This document shows positions 1-10,734 of a stretch of DNA of 50,402 bases, in pieces. The notes beneath the pieces were generated by a model that was not told where the DNA came from, searched no databases, and saw only the letters and a list, made by a program, of their open reading frames with translations. The stretch spans positions 9,171 through 59,572 of the forward strand of contig PFET01000008.1 in the NCBI GenBank assembly GCA_002793855.1, written 5' to 3'. Source of the stretch: Candidatus Uhrbacteria bacterium CG10_big_fil_rev_8_21_14_0_10_48_11 (lineage in GTDB: Bacteria > Patescibacteriota > Patescibacteriia > GWA2-46-9). Made by a program: the position numbers and the translations under genes. Positions within the stretch are counted from its first letter, which is position 1, and the number at the start of each line of letters is the position of its first letter.

Positions 1-64
1 CCGATAGTTCCGATATAAAAAGTAGTTTTCAGTAATTCCGATAAGGATGGTTTTTTCATGGTAT

Positions 65-967
65 TTAATTACAATGTCCGCACTCTAACCCGATTTCATT
101 TATTTCCCGTTCTGAAACCATTTGAAGCGTGGGGTGATGAATATTGTATTTTTCTTTTAATAATTTTATTATTTCCGCAAGAATTTTTGTCCGTTCATTA
201 CTGCTTATTTCATTCGTGATAAGATGCACGCTCAAAAATCTATCGTTAGATCCTGTTTGCCAGACATGCAGATCGCTTACGTTTTTTACTCCTGAAAAAC
301 CAGATAAAAATTCCTTGATTTCTTCTAAAACCAATCCCTCCGGCACGGAATCCAAAAGTATATCTACCGACTCGGACAGTATTTCGTAGACTTCTTTAAA
401 TAAAAAAATGGAAACGGAAATTGATACAATCGGGTCAACCCAGTTCCAACCTGTGTAGTAAATAATGATTGCGGCGATAACAACACCCAAAGAAAATAAG
501 GCATCTTGTATCGAGTGAAGCCACGCACTTTTCAAGTTCAAATTTTTATCAGCGCCAGCTTGCAATAAATAGGTGGCGATACCATTACCTACTAGCGACA
601 CAATGGCTACAATAAGCATGGTAAACCCAGCGACTTGTTCAGGGTGGAAAATCCTTATCGTTGATTCGATCAAAACCCAGCCGCTTACTCCCAAAAGGAC
701 TCCGCCATTTACGAAAGCAATGATCACTTCAGCTCGCTTGTAGCCGAAAGTTTTTTGACTGGTGTTCGGACGCGTCATCACTTTTTCTCCCCACCAACTT
801 AGGGTCATTGAACCAATGTCGGTAAAATTATGAAGAGCCTCAGAAATCAAAGCCATACTTCTTGCCAGTATGCCGAAGATAATTTCAGCAATGACAATGA
901 TCACATTAATACTGATTGACCAGATGAGATTTTTTGAAGTTGTAGGATAATTATGATCAGACATCAA
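65..967 (-). CDS. Cation diffusion facilitator (CDF/ZitB-like) family transporter
   Basis: ORF with N-terminal SMALISEALHNFTDIGS... and HSIQDALFSLGVVIAA, typical of the CDF family; follows arsR-like and thioredoxin-like genes on the same strand. Confidence 0.88.
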   Translation of the reverse strand: MMSDHNYPTTSKNLIWSISINVIIVIAEIIFGILARSMALISEALHNFTDIGSMTLSWWGEKVMTRPNTSQKTFGYKRAEVIIAFVNGGVLLGVSGWVLIESTIRIFHPEQVAGFTMLIVAIVSLVGNGIATYLLQAGADKNLNLKSAWLHSIQDALFSLGVVIAAIIIYYTGWNWVDPIVSISVSIFLFKEVYEILSESVDILLDSVPEGLVLEEIKEFLSGFSGVKNVSDLHVWQTGSNDRFLSVHLITNEISSNERTKILAEIIKLLKEKYNIHHPTLQMVSEREINEIGLECGHCN

Positions 968-968
968 A

Positions 969-1223
969 TTATAAATTTTTTTGTATTATTTCCTTAATTT
1001 TTTCAATATCAGGCAATGAACCAGTCAAAGCCGGTTTTCCATTTATGGCTAAAACTGGACTGGACATCACGCCCATTTCAACGATTTTTTGAATGTCGGT
1101 GATATATTCCACTTCCGTTTTTAATTTCAATTCTTCAGCCGCTTTCTTCGTCAGCTCAAATAACTTTTTACAAGACGAACAACCTGAACCTAAAACTTGA
1201 ATTTTCATAGTTTTATTCTCCAT
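969..1223 (-). CDS. Small thioredoxin-fold (redox-active disulfide) protein
   Basis: MKIQVLGSGCSSCKKLFELTKKAAEEL...VMSSPVLAINGKP, CxxC plus cis-Pro region; likely start at internal MKIQ. Confidence 0.82.
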   Translation of the reverse strand: MENKTMKIQVLGSGCSSCKKLFELTKKAAEELKLKTEVEYITDIQKIVEMGVMSSPVLAINGKPALTGSLPDIEKIKEIIQKNL

Positions 1224-1530
1224 ATGAATTTAGATAGTTATTTAATAATTTTGAATATTTTTTAATAACCTTTATATTGATTGAATAAATAACTTTTAAA
1301 CCTTTTTGCTTTGATGATACCAGCCCAAAATCTTTCAATACTTTTAAATGATGGGAAGTAAGATTTTGGGCTAAACCAAGATATTGCCAAATGTCGCAAA
1401 CACATTTTTCTCCACCTCGTAAAAGGCATAGAATTTTCAGGCGATTTTCTTCACTGATTATTTTCAAAAATTCAACAGTTTGCGACAAATTGGCAACTGA
1501 TTTTTTATCTATACAACACCTTGGTTTCAT
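1213..1530 (-). CDS. ArsR-family HTH transcriptional regulator
   Basis: LKIISEENRLKILCLLRGGEKCVCDIWQYLGLAQNLTSHHLKVLKDFGLV, ArsR winged HTH with CVCD metal-site motif. Confidence 0.9.
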   Translation of the reverse strand: MKPRCCIDKKSVANLSQTVEFLKIISEENRLKILCLLRGGEKCVCDIWQYLGLAQNLTSHHLKVLKDFGLVSSKQKGLKVIYSINIKVIKKYSKLLNNYLNSYGE

Positions 1531-1541
1531 AAATTTATTTA

Positions 1542-2487
1542 TTGATTATAACTATATCAATACTTATTGATATAGTAATCTTTTCAATTTTGGTTGTCAA
1601 GTTTTTATGTAAAGAAGTATACGAAATGCTGGATGGCCAACAGCGCACTATCAGTATCGGGGAATATGTGAATGGCGATTTTTCACTCAATGATTATTTT
1701 TTCCATAATCTCACCAAAGAAGAACAAGACCAGATTTTGAATTACGAATTGATGATTTACTTCTGCGAGGGCACGGACAAAGAACGACTGGACTGGTTCA
1801 AAACCATTAATATCGCTGGTGAAAAATTGACGGACCAAGAACTACGTAACGCCGCTTATACCGACTCGTGGCTTTCTGACGCAAAGCTGAAATTTAGCAA
1901 AACAAGTTGCGCGGCGTATCTTTTGGCAAATGATGGCGGATCACTGCTAAAAGGTTCACCAATCAGACAAGAATACTTGGAAACTGCACTCTCGTGGACA
2001 AATAACGGCGCAGTAGCCGGTTACATGGCAAAACAGCAGCACGACAAAAACGCTAACGAGTTATGGCCATACTTCCAAGATGTTATTGCGTGGGTGCGAA
2101 AGACCTTTCCAAATTATCGAAAAGAAATGGCGAGCGTGCATTGGGGTGAGCTGTACAACAAAGTTAAGGATAAAAAGCTAAACGCTAAAAAACTGGAAAC
2201 GGAAGTTGAGGAATTGATGAAAGACGAAGATGTAACGAAAAAATCGGGAATCTATCCGTATTTTAACCCGCGATGATCGGCACTTAAATAGCCATTCATT
2301 TACCGACGACATGAAGCGAGAGGTACACGAAAGACAAAAGGGCATTTGTCCGTTCCGCAAAGAAAAGTTTGATATTTCTGAAATGGAAGCCGACCACCTT
2401 ACTCCTTGGCACGAGGGTGGTAAAACTAACGCAGAAAATTGCCAGTTGTTGTGCACAGACGATAACCGGAGAAAGTCTGGAAAATAA
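1542..2487 (+). pseudogene. DUF262 / HNH endonuclease family protein, 5'-truncated and frameshifted
   Basis: LDGQQRT motif near the 5' end; C-terminal HNH part (MKREVHERQKGICPFRKEKFDISEMEADHLTPWHEGGKTNAENCQLLCTDDNRRKSGK) lies in another frame, joined across a T4 run near 2261. Confidence 0.75.
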
Positions 2488-2633
2488 ATTGCAAGAGACG
2501 ACTTGGTCATAAAAACATGTCGTATTTTGTATCTTGGCCAGTTGCTGGCATACGCGAACAGCGAGGGATTAAAGATTTAATTTCTAAGGCGTATATCAAC
2601 AAAGAAACTATTAATTAATACTTATATATTATT

Positions 2634-3043
2634 ATGACTGAACAAAAAAAGAAAAAACAATTTTAGTCGTAGCAGATGAAAAACCTCTTCTCAATGCTAT
2701 AAAAAAGAAGCTTGAAGCAAGTGGTGTTTCTATTCTTGCCGCCAGAAACGCGGAGCAGGCGTATAATTACGTAGAAGATATTAGTGGCATTAGTGCTGTT
2801 TGGCTTGATCATTATCTTTTGGGCAAAGAAAGCGGTTTGGATTTTGCCGCTAAATGCAAAAAGACTGGGTCACCGGGTAATCATATTCCAATTTATGTCG
2901 TTTCTAATACGGTAAGCTCAGACAAGGTACAAACCTATTTGCGTTTTGGGGTGGAGAAATATTTTGTAAAAGCAGAAAACAGGCTTGATGAGATTATTGA
3001 AGAAATCCAAAAATTTCTTGTCGTCGGAAGCAAGCGCGAATAA
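2634..3043 (+). pseudogene. Response-regulator receiver domain protein, frameshifted near the 5' end
   Basis: ATG at 2634 runs into a stop after an A-rich stretch; the other frame reads TILVVADEKPLLNAIKKKLEASGVSILAARNAEQAYNYVED...DHYLLGKESGLDF. Confidence 0.65.
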
Positions 3044-3045
3044 CT

Positions 3046-3410
3046 ATGAGTAAAGTTTTAATAATTGAGGATGGTAGAGCGTCGCTGAAAGCGCTTGTAG
3101 AGAAATTTACTCGAGAGGGTTTTTGATTTTAGAAGCTCATGACGGAGAAGAAGGTCTGAAAATATCTCTTAAAGAGCAGCCGGATATTATTTTACTTGAC
3201 ATAGTTATGCCCAAAATGGACGGCATTACCATGTTGAAGGAATTGCGAGAAGACCGCTGGGGCAAAAATGCAAAAGTACTTCTTCTCAATACTCTAAGTC
3301 GCAATGAAAAAATAGCTGAGGCCATGAGTCTTGGCACATTCGAATACCTAATAAAAACGGACTGGAAAATTGAAGAGGTGGTGAAAAGAGTAAAAGAGAA
3401 ATTAAGTTAG
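3046..3410 (+). pseudogene. Response-regulator receiver domain protein, split by a single frameshift
   Basis: MSKVLIIEDGRASLKALVEKFTREGF* followed in another frame by ILEAHDGEEGLKISLKEQPDIILLDIVMPKMDGITMLKELRE; shift at a T5 run. Confidence 0.7.
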
Positions 3411-3664
3411 CAGGCTTTTGTTGTTTAAACTAAGGTTTCGGCGCGCGCCTTTTTGCTTTGCCGAGTAGAGATACCCCTATACCTTTCAAAGAAGAAGGTT
3501 TATTAGTGAATCAGATTTTTTATATCTGTTTTTTGAGTTTAGTGGTAGACTTTAACACGTTGATACTAATTGACCAAAACACGGAGTACTGAACAATTGT
3601 AGTAAACAGTGCTATCTTTACCTTATTGGTTTTTCTTTGTTAATTACTAATATCCATTATTGCT

Positions 3665-3991
3665 ATGGCAGAAAAAATATTGAGTGATCAAAATTTTCAG
3701 TCCGAAGTGTTGCAATCCTCGGTACCTGTTCTTGTTGATTTTTGGGCTCCGTGGTGCGGCCCTTGTTTGGTAATGGGACCGATTATTCAAAAATTGGCAG
3801 GGGAGTATGCTGATAAGCCAGTTACCATTGGAAAGCTTAACGTAGATGAAAACCAGACAACGGCCGGAAGCTATGGGATTATGAGTATCCCGACAATCTT
3901 GATTTTTAAGGACGGCAAGGTGCATGATCAGATTGTTGGCGTACAGTCAGAGGCTTTACTACGTCAAAAAATTAACGGGGTTATAGGATAA
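3665..3991 (+). CDS. trxA: Thioredoxin
   Basis: VLVDFWAPWCGPCLVMGPIIQKLA..., WCGPC active site. Confidence 0.93.
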   Translation: MAEKILSDQNFQSEVLQSSVPVLVDFWAPWCGPCLVMGPIIQKLAGEYADKPVTIGKLNVDENQTTAGSYGIMSIPTILIFKDGKVHDQIVGVQSEALLRQKINGVIG

Positions 3992-4017
3992 CTTAACGGA
4001 GAAGTTGCCTTGTTGCT

Positions 4018-4566
4018 ATGCGAACTATACTTTTTGCAGCGCATGCAACGAGCACTGACAATGAGGCGGGTATTTCTTCTGGTTGGTCTGACGCACCACT
4101 TTCACCTTTGGGCGAACAGCGGGCAAGGGAGTTGGGGGAGCGATACAAAGGAGTACCCTTGCGCGCCGTGTATTGCTCTGAGCTGCAGCGCTCTTATCAA
4201 ACAGGTCCTCTTGCTTTTGGTGATGTTTCTGCGGTCAGTTTACTTTGTGATCAGCGTTTGATTGAGTGTAATTATGGGGATTTCACTGGTTATCCAAGCG
4301 GGGAAGTAGAAGCACAGCGAGCGCAGCGAATTACAACCCCGTTTCCTAATGGTGAAAGCTATAACGAGTGTGTTGCTCGTATGAAAAATTTTTTGGTAGA
4401 GCTGCAAGGGCGACACGAAAAGGGAGACATTTTGATTATTGGTCATAGGGCCACACAATTTGGCCTTGAATATTTACTAAACCATCGGCCACTTGAGGTA
4501 GTAGTTAACGAACCATTTCACTGGCAACCAGAATGGCGCTATCAGCTTCCAGAGCAGTTCGCGTAA
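4018..4566 (+). CDS. Histidine phosphatase (phosphoglycerate mutase-like) family protein
   Basis: ILFAAHATSTDNEAGISSGWSDAPLSPLGEQRARELGERYKG... and IIGHRATQ; RHG-like motif altered to AHA. Confidence 0.75.
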   Translation: MRTILFAAHATSTDNEAGISSGWSDAPLSPLGEQRARELGERYKGVPLRAVYCSELQRSYQTGPLAFGDVSAVSLLCDQRLIECNYGDFTGYPSGEVEAQRAQRITTPFPNGESYNECVARMKNFLVELQGRHEKGDILIIGHRATQFGLEYLLNHRPLEVVVNEPFHWQPEWRYQLPEQFA

Positions 4567-4573
4567 TTTCGTT

Positions 4574-5167
4574 ATGGCAAGTTTTCGGCCGGTAGAATCA
4601 TATCGTAGAGGGCAAGGTTACCAAATTATTGCCGGTATTGACGAGGTTGGAAGAGGGGCACTTGCTGGTCCACTTGTCGCGGCTGCACTGGTTTTACGGC
4701 CACACGTAAAACTTGGCGGATTAAAAGATTCGAAAGCTTTACGCTCACAACAGCGAGAACATTATGCGTCGCGGATTATTGCCGGCGCAGTTGCCTACGC
4801 GTTTGGTGTAGTGAGCGCAAGAGAAATCGACCGGCTAGGCATTGCGAAGGCAAACAACGTAGCATTTATTCGCGCACTTGACGGTTTGAGAGTTCGACCA
4901 GATTACGTGCTAGCTGATTACTTTTCACTTGCCGGGTACCGTTGTCCAATAGAAGGAGTGAAGGGTGGGGATACCGACGTTCGGACCATTGCTGCGGCAT
5001 CAGTTATCGCTAAAGTGCATCGAGATGGTATGATGAGAAAGTTGCATTGTCGCTATCCTGCCTATGGTTTTGCTAAACACGTCGGTTATGGTACGGTCTT
5101 GCATCGGCGAGCTATTCGCCGTTATGGCTTAAGCCCAATTCATCGTTGCTCTTTCCGGCTTGCCTAA
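4574..5167 (+). CDS. rnhB: Ribonuclease HII
   Basis: IIAGIDEVGRGALAGPLVAAALVL... and AAASVIAKVHRD. Confidence 0.95.
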   Translation: MASFRPVESYRRGQGYQIIAGIDEVGRGALAGPLVAAALVLRPHVKLGGLKDSKALRSQQREHYASRIIAGAVAYAFGVVSAREIDRLGIAKANNVAFIRALDGLRVRPDYVLADYFSLAGYRCPIEGVKGGDTDVRTIAAASVIAKVHRDGMMRKLHCRYPAYGFAKHVGYGTVLHRRAIRRYGLSPIHRCSFRLA

Positions 5168-5217
5168 TTTGTTTTTGTTGTATTACACTAGATGACCAAC
5201 CTCTTTACCTCATTGAT

Positions 5218-5628
5218 ATGACCATACATTTGTTACAGTTTTTGTCTCCGTCCTACTTGTTCGTCAATTTTCCGAGACCGTTGAGCCCTTCGTTTCTTTA
5301 TCTTTGGCTCATTGTGAGCTTGTTTCTTGTCTTTGGGGGAGCAGCGTTGAGGATTGGCATCTCTTACAAAAAAGCATTGTTGCCCGCCTGGATAAAGTGG
5401 TGGCAACGAGTTGGTGTGGCGGCAATGAATTTTGGTATTTTTTCGCTTATCTTTCTCTTTTTCCGTCAGGAGCAAACGCCATGGTTTTCTTCGCGTTACT
5501 GGATTGTCCTCTTGCTACTCGCAGTAATTGCTTGGGGGGCGTACCTTGGTGTGCTTGCCTGGAAAGAAATTCCACTGCGAGCGGCTGCCGAAGAAGAAGA
5601 TCGACGAAAAAGAAAGTACTTGCCGTAG
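5218..5628 (+). CDS. Hypothetical membrane protein
   Basis: Several hydrophobic segments; ATG at 5218 inside the longer supplied ORF. Confidence 0.55.
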   Translation: MTIHLLQFLSPSYLFVNFPRPLSPSFLYLWLIVSLFLVFGGAALRIGISYKKALLPAWIKWWQRVGVAAMNFGIFSLIFLFFRQEQTPWFSSRYWIVLLLLAVIAWGAYLGVLAWKEIPLRAAAEEEDRRKRKYLP

Positions 5629-5635
5629 CGGAAGT

Positions 5636-6013
5636 ATGGAGGGGAGAAAAGCAGTTGGGGAGCAAGGGGAGGCATTGGCGCGACATTATTTGAGGCATTG
5701 CGGATTTACCATTCTTGAAACTAATGCCCGCTTTGGACACCACGAAGTTGATATTATTGCCCGCGACAAAAAAGAAATTGTCTTTGTAGAAGTAAAAACG
5801 CGAAGCGGTGCGCAGTTTGGCACACCAGAAGCCTCTGTCACAAGTCGGAAAATTCGTAATCTTGAACAAGCACTGGCGACCTATTTGAATAGACATCCTA
5901 GCATTGCTGCTGCCCGTATTGATGTGGTCGCTATTTATTTTACCGAAGGGAGAAAGCCTCGCCTCAAGCACTTTCGGTCGGTGGGCGAAGGGCAACTTGT
6001 TTTTCTATCATAA
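5636..6013 (+). CDS. UPF0102/YraN family endonuclease-like protein
   Basis: GRKAVGEQGEALARHYLRHCGFTILETNARFGHHEVDIIARDKKEIVFVEVKTRSG; ATG at 5636. Confidence 0.9.
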   Translation: MEGRKAVGEQGEALARHYLRHCGFTILETNARFGHHEVDIIARDKKEIVFVEVKTRSGAQFGTPEASVTSRKIRNLEQALATYLNRHPSIAAARIDVVAIYFTEGRKPRLKHFRSVGEGQLVFLS

Positions 6014-6090
6014 CTAGGGTAGACTAGTTATAGACCTCATTCTTCAGAATGAGTTTTTTATTTGCCCCCGCAGGGCTAACATTATTGAGT

Positions 6091-7353
6091 ATGACAACAG
6101 CTTCGCCGATTAAAGCGGCAGTTGAACAGATCGCCGAGGAGAAAGGGCTGATGGTTGCTTCTATTGTGGGTACGATTGAAGCAGCGCTTGCGGCAGCGTA
6201 CCGAAAAGATTTTGGAGAGAAGAATCAGAATATTAGGGTAAGCTTTGATTTAGATACTGCCGAGACGCATGTATTTGATGTAAAGACCGTTATAGACGAT
6301 GCGTTAGTTGAAGCTGCTGAAGCTCGAGCAGAAGAAGAAGGGGGTGGTGCGAGCCCTGAGGAGGAAGAAGAGTTTCGCTATAATCCAAAATTGCATTTGG
6401 GTTTGACTGCTGCACGAGAGCTGAAAGATAGTGCAGAGGTTGGTGAAGAGATTCGTACTGAGCTTTCGGTTCCTGGAGAGTATGGGCGCATGGCGGCCCA
6501 GACCGCAAAGCAGGTAATTATTCAAAAAATTAGAGAAGCTGAGCACGCAAACGTTTTTGAAGCGTACAAAGACAAGGTGCATCAGGTTATTACGGCAACC
6601 GTCCAGCGAAGAGATGGACGAACGATTATTATGGATCTCGGAAGAGGGACAGGCATACTGCCATTCGAAGAACAGATGCCGCGAGAACGGTATAATGTTG
6701 GAGATAGGTTGCGCGTCTACGTGTTGCAGGTTTCAGAGATGCCAAAAGGTCCAGAAATTTTACTGTCGCGTTCTCACCCTGAGGTGGTCCGGCAGGTGTT
6801 TGCCATGGAAATTCCTGAGATCGCAAATGGGCTTATTGAAATTAAAGGTCTCTCCCGGGAAGCTGGTGCTCGTTCTAAGGTGGCCGTTGCGGCAGTTGAC
6901 CCAAATGTTGATCCGATTGGGTCTTGTGTTGGTCAACGCGGTACCAGAGTGCAAACCATTATTAGCGAACTTGCTGGCGAGAAAATTGATATCATTGAAT
7001 TTAGCGATGATCCCATTCGCTACATCTCAAATGCACTTTCTCCCGCAAAGGTGTTGACTCTTGAAGTTGACGAAGACGAACACACCGCTGTGGCGACCGT
7101 TGCCGAAGATCAGCTTTCGCTGGCGATTGGTAAGGGTGGGCAGAATGTACGCTTGGCCGCAAAACTTACCGGTTGGCGTATTGATATTCGTTCTGAGGAA
7201 GGGGAGTTGCAGGAAATTGAAGAGGACGGAGAAACAACAGTGATACCAGCTGTTGATGATGACGATGAAGAAGTGGTGGGTACTACTGATTCTGTTGACA
7301 AAGAAGCAGAAGGAGTAGAAGAAAAGCCGGCGACCGAAGAAACAAACGCGTAA
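6091..7353 (+). CDS. nusA: Transcription termination/antitermination factor NusA
   Basis: S1-like and KH regions: VGQRGTRVQTIISELAGEKIDIIEFSDDPIRYISNALSPAKV, AIGKGGQNVRLAAKLTGWRIDI. Confidence 0.95.
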   Translation: MTTASPIKAAVEQIAEEKGLMVASIVGTIEAALAAAYRKDFGEKNQNIRVSFDLDTAETHVFDVKTVIDDALVEAAEARAEEEGGGASPEEEEEFRYNPKLHLGLTAARELKDSAEVGEEIRTELSVPGEYGRMAAQTAKQVIIQKIREAEHANVFEAYKDKVHQVITATVQRRDGRTIIMDLGRGTGILPFEEQMPRERYNVGDRLRVYVLQVSEMPKGPEILLSRSHPEVVRQVFAMEIPEIANGLIEIKGLSREAGARSKVAVAAVDPNVDPIGSCVGQRGTRVQTIISELAGEKIDIIEFSDDPIRYISNALSPAKVLTLEVDEDEHTAVATVAEDQLSLAIGKGGQNVRLAAKLTGWRIDIRSEEGELQEIEEDGETTVIPAVDDDDEEVVGTTDSVDKEAEGVEEKPATEETNA

Positions 7354-7380
7354 CGTTACTTTATTTATTATTTCGTATCT

Positions 7381-9378
7381 ATGCATATTCCCTACACAAT
7401 AGTGTTTGCCCTTTTGGCTGGTGCCGCAGCAGTGCTTTACGGTGGTATTTTGATTAGATGGTTGTTACGTTTACCGAGCGGGGACGAAACAATGCAAAGT
7501 ATTGCCTCGGCCATCGAAGAGGGTGCCCGTGCTTACTTAAAACGTCAGTATACGAGCGTTCTTGCGGTGGCAATTCCAGTAGCACTACTTATTGGGTTGT
7601 TTATTTCTTGGTTAACGGCGTTAGGATTTGTTGTAGGCGCTTGCCTCTCAGCGTTGGCCGGATATATCGGGATGCGTATCTCGGTTAAATCAAATGTCCG
7701 CACAACAGAAGCAGCCAAGGAAGGATTGGCAGCCGCTTTTCGTGTCGCCGTTCGCGGTGGTGCCGTGACTGGATTTTTAGTCGTGGGATTGGGCCTCCTT
7801 GGGGTGGCCGGTTTTTATCTAGCAACGGGGGATATTCATGCGTTACTTGGGGTAGGCTTTGGTGGCAGCTTAATTTCTATTTTTGCTCGTCTTGGTGGTG
7901 GTATCTTTACGAAAGCGGCAGACGTGGGGGCTGATCTTGTTGGTAAACTTGAAGCTGGTATTCCAGAAGATGACCCACGAAACCCGGCGGTCATTGCGGA
8001 CAACGTGGGAGACAACGTTGGTGACTGTGCAGGTATGGCAGCAGATCTTTTTGAGACCTATGCGGTGACCTCTATCGCAACTATGTTGTTGGCAACGCTT
8101 CTCTATCCAGCGTACCCCGCAGTGGTGCTGTACCCATTGGCGCTTGGCGCGGTTGCTATCATTGCTTCAATTGTTGGCTCGTGGTTCATTAGGTTAAAGG
8201 GGGACAAGATTATGTCAGCCCTTTATCATGGGCTCATCGTTGCCGGTGTACTAGCTGCCATTGGTTTTTGGCCAGTGACCGACAAACTCCTTGCGGGTAT
8301 TCCTGGTCTCTCGACCAAAGCAGTGTTTCTCTCCGCACTTATTGGTTTAGTTGTTACGGGTGCGCTTATCTATATTACTGAGTACTACACTAGTACAACA
8401 CATAGCCCCGTACAAAAACTAGCAGCCGCCTCGGTTGGTGGTCATGGTACGAACATTATTGCGGGACTAGCGCTGTCAATGCGGGCGACAGTGTTGCCGG
8501 TAATTGTCATTGTGCTTGGTATTCTCGGGGCGAATTATCTTTCTGGACTTTTTGGTATTGCGGTAGCGGCGATGGCAATGCTCTCACTTGCCGGTATTAT
8601 TGTTGCAATTGACGCCTATGGTCCTATTACCGACAACGCAGGAGGTATTGCTGAAATGGCGCATTTATCAGAAGCGGTTCGTAGCGTTACTGACCCACTG
8701 GACGCTGTAGGTAACACCACAAAAGCGGTTACGAAAGCGTACGCTATCGGCTCGGCAGGACTCGCGACTTTGGTACTTTTTGGGGACTACTTGCATGCGG
8801 TTGAGAAGACTGGCTCCCTTTTTACTTTTTCACTTAGCACGCCGGCGATCATCGCCGGACTTTTCGCCGGAGGTGTTGTTACCTTTTGGTTTGCTGCGCT
8901 TGCTATGCAGGCAGTGGGAGATGCTGCGGGCAGCGTAGTCGAAGAAGTGCGTCGTCAGTTTCGCGATATTCCGGGTATCATGGACGGTAGCGGTAAGCCG
9001 GACTACGGCAAGGCGGTTGATATCGTTACCAAGGAAGCAATTCGGAAGATGATTTTTCCTGCGCTGCTTGCGGTGCTGGCCCCGATTATTGTCGGTTTTG
9101 CTTTTGGCGTCGAAGCGCTTGGGGGACTTCTTATCGGTGCTATCATCACCGGACTCTTTGTTGCCATTTCAATGACCACCGGCGGTGGGGCATGGGACAA
9201 CGCCAAGAAGTACATTGAGTCCGGTGCGCATGGAGGCAAAGGTTCTCCCGCGCATCAGGCAGCAGTTACGGGTGATACGGTTGGTGATCCCTACAAAGAC
9301 ACTGCCGGTCCAGCCATTAACCCGATGATTAAGGTGTTAAATATTGTTGCGCTTCTCGTTGTTGCGTTGATTATCTAG
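7381..9378 (+). CDS. hppA: Membrane-bound ion-pumping pyrophosphatase
   Basis: [51 protein letters not shown] signature. Confidence 0.96.
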   Translation: MHIPYTIVFALLAGAAAVLYGGILIRWLLRLPSGDETMQSIASAIEEGARAYLKRQYTSVLAVAIPVALLIGLFISWLTALGFVVGACLSALAGYIGMRISVKSNVRTTEAAKEGLAAAFRVAVRGGAVTGFLVVGLGLLGVAGFYLATGDIHALLGVGFGGSLISIFARLGGGIFTKAADVGADLVGKLEAGIPEDDPRNPAVIADNVGDNVGDCAGMAADLFETYAVTSIATMLLATLLYPAYPAVVLYPLALGAVAIIASIVGSWFIRLKGDKIMSALYHGLIVAGVLAAIGFWPVTDKLLAGIPGLSTKAVFLSALIGLVVTGALIYITEYYTSTTHSPVQKLAAASVGGHGTNIIAGLALSMRATVLPVIVIVLGILGANYLSGLFGIAVAAMAMLSLAGIIVAIDAYGPITDNAGGIAEMAHLSEAVRSVTDPLDAVGNTTKAVTKAYAIGSAGLATLVLFGDYLHAVEKTGSLFTFSLSTPAIIAGLFAGGVVTFWFAALAMQAVGDAAGSVVEEVRRQFRDIPGIMDGSGKPDYGKAVDIVTKEAIRKMIFPALLAVLAPIIVGFAFGVEALGGLLIGAIITGLFVAISMTTGGGAWDNAKKYIESGAHGGKGSPAHQAAVTGDTVGDPYKDTAGPAINPMIKVLNIVALLVVALII

Positions 9379-9399
9379 TTTTACCCGGCTTGAGAGTTA

Positions 9400-9436
9400 A
9401 CAAGAAAGCGCCCATTGGGGCGCTTTCTTGTTTTAG
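9400..9436 (+). terminator. Intrinsic terminator after hppA
   Basis: caagaaagcgccc-attg-gggcgctttcttg followed by T-rich sequence. Confidence 0.8.
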
Positions 9437-9448
9437 TTTATTTGCAGC

Positions 9449-9901
9449 CTAGCCAATAGTTCCTTCTAAAATTTTAGAAACCAGATAATCTGTTGCTGCG
9501 TAAGAGGCGGCAATAATAATGAGACCAATAAGGGCATTGCGAAGCGTTTGTTGGGCTTGCTCTACACGGTCTTGGTTGCCTCTTGCTGTCATCCACAGCG
9601 CGCCGGCGTAAATCATCAAAACGACAAAAATAATAGCAAGCAAAGTGAGGGCAACGCGAATAATTCTGGAAACGCGAATAATCAGTATCTGTTGAGTGTT
9701 TTGACTATTCAAAAGTGTGCTTTGTCCGTAGACACTGCCGATAGGTCGGAGGTTATCGTAGATTTGATTGAGGGGGTCTGTTGTGCCGAGTGCCGGTGTT
9801 GCTACAAGGAGGCAGAAAGAACTAACGAGAATGCTTGCAAGTACTTTTTTTAGTCGCATATATGAGCTAGTAGAACACTGGCCTAAAGACTGATTCGCCA
9901 A
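9449..9901 (-). CDS. VirB2/TrbC-like pilin family small membrane protein (array member 7)
   Basis: Signal-like N-terminus plus hydrophobic segments around YAGALWMTARGNQDRVEQAQQTLRNALIG. Confidence 0.72.
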   Translation of the reverse strand: MANQSLGQCSTSSYMRLKKVLASILVSSFCLLVATPALGTTDPLNQIYDNLRPIGSVYGQSTLLNSQNTQQILIIRVSRIIRVALTLLAIIFVVLMIYAGALWMTARGNQDRVEQAQQTLRNALIGLIIIAASYAATDYLVSKILEGTIG

Positions 9902-10283
9902 TACGCTGTACTACAAAAGCGGTGATGAAGTAGGCGAGAAAGACGATAACGGCGCCACTAATTGCTTGAATAATAAGATTGCGGGAACGTTCCACTTGAT
10001 CTTCATTACCCCGAGCGGTCATCCAAAGGTATCCGGCGTACACCATAAGAAGGACAAATACGATACCAATAAGGCCAAGGGCTATTTGAATGATACGTGC
10101 AATAATGATTTGGGGAGTCTGTGGTGTTTGGTTGAGAAGCGCTGCGTTTTGAAAAGTATTTAGGTTGTTTTGCGCATGATCAAAACCAGACTGACTTGGT
10201 GTTGTTGTCTGTGCCAATACTATAAGCGGAAGGACAAAGGAGACAACGAGGACAGCTACTCTTTTTAGTAATCGTGCTTTCAT
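9867..10283 (-). CDS. VirB2/TrbC-like pilin family small membrane protein (array member 6)
   Basis: YAGYLWMTARGNEDQVERSRNLIIQAISGAVIV. Confidence 0.72.
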   Translation of the reverse strand: MKARLLKRVAVLVVSFVLPLIVLAQTTTPSQSGFDHAQNNLNTFQNAALLNQTPQTPQIIIARIIQIALGLIGIVFVLLMVYAGYLWMTARGNEDQVERSRNLIIQAISGAVIVFLAYFITAFVVQRIGESVFRPVFY

Positions 10284-10732
10284 AGACCAGGACTAGCTTG
10301 GGTTACCACACCGATGAGTTGCGTGACAACGAACTGGGTAAGCGAGAAGGTAGCCAAAACAATAATGATACCAATCACTGAGTTGCGGATATAATCTTGT
10401 GCATCGGTTACCTGTTCTTTGTTGCCGCGAGCGGTCATCCAGAGATAGCCGCCGTAAATGGTAAGAATAGCAAAGACAATACCGACAAAACCAAGAGTCA
10501 GGCTTACAAGAGAACCGACAATGCCAAGGAGGGTGTCTTCTCCAATGCCATCGTTTTGCCACGAGGGAATAAGTCCGGCGTCACAGGCAACGCGATTGAG
10601 AACGGTGCTAAATTTGGGGTCGGTACCTGAATCGCAGCTAGCATTCAAGGGACCGGCCAGCACCACTGGTGGAACAAGCAGTGCCATAAGAGAGAATGTG
10701 GTGATGGCTATTTTTGCAGTACGAAGTCCCAT
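10280..10732 (-). CDS. VirB2/TrbC-like pilin family small membrane protein (array member 5)
   Basis: YGGYLWMTARGNKEQVTDAQDYIRNSVIGIIIV. Confidence 0.72.
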   Translation of the reverse strand: MGLRTAKIAITTFSLMALLVPPVVLAGPLNASCDSGTDPKFSTVLNRVACDAGLIPSWQNDGIGEDTLLGIVGSLVSLTLGFVGIVFAILTIYGGYLWMTARGNKEQVTDAQDYIRNSVIGIIIVLATFSLTQFVVTQLIGVVTQASPGL

Positions 10733-10734
10733 AA

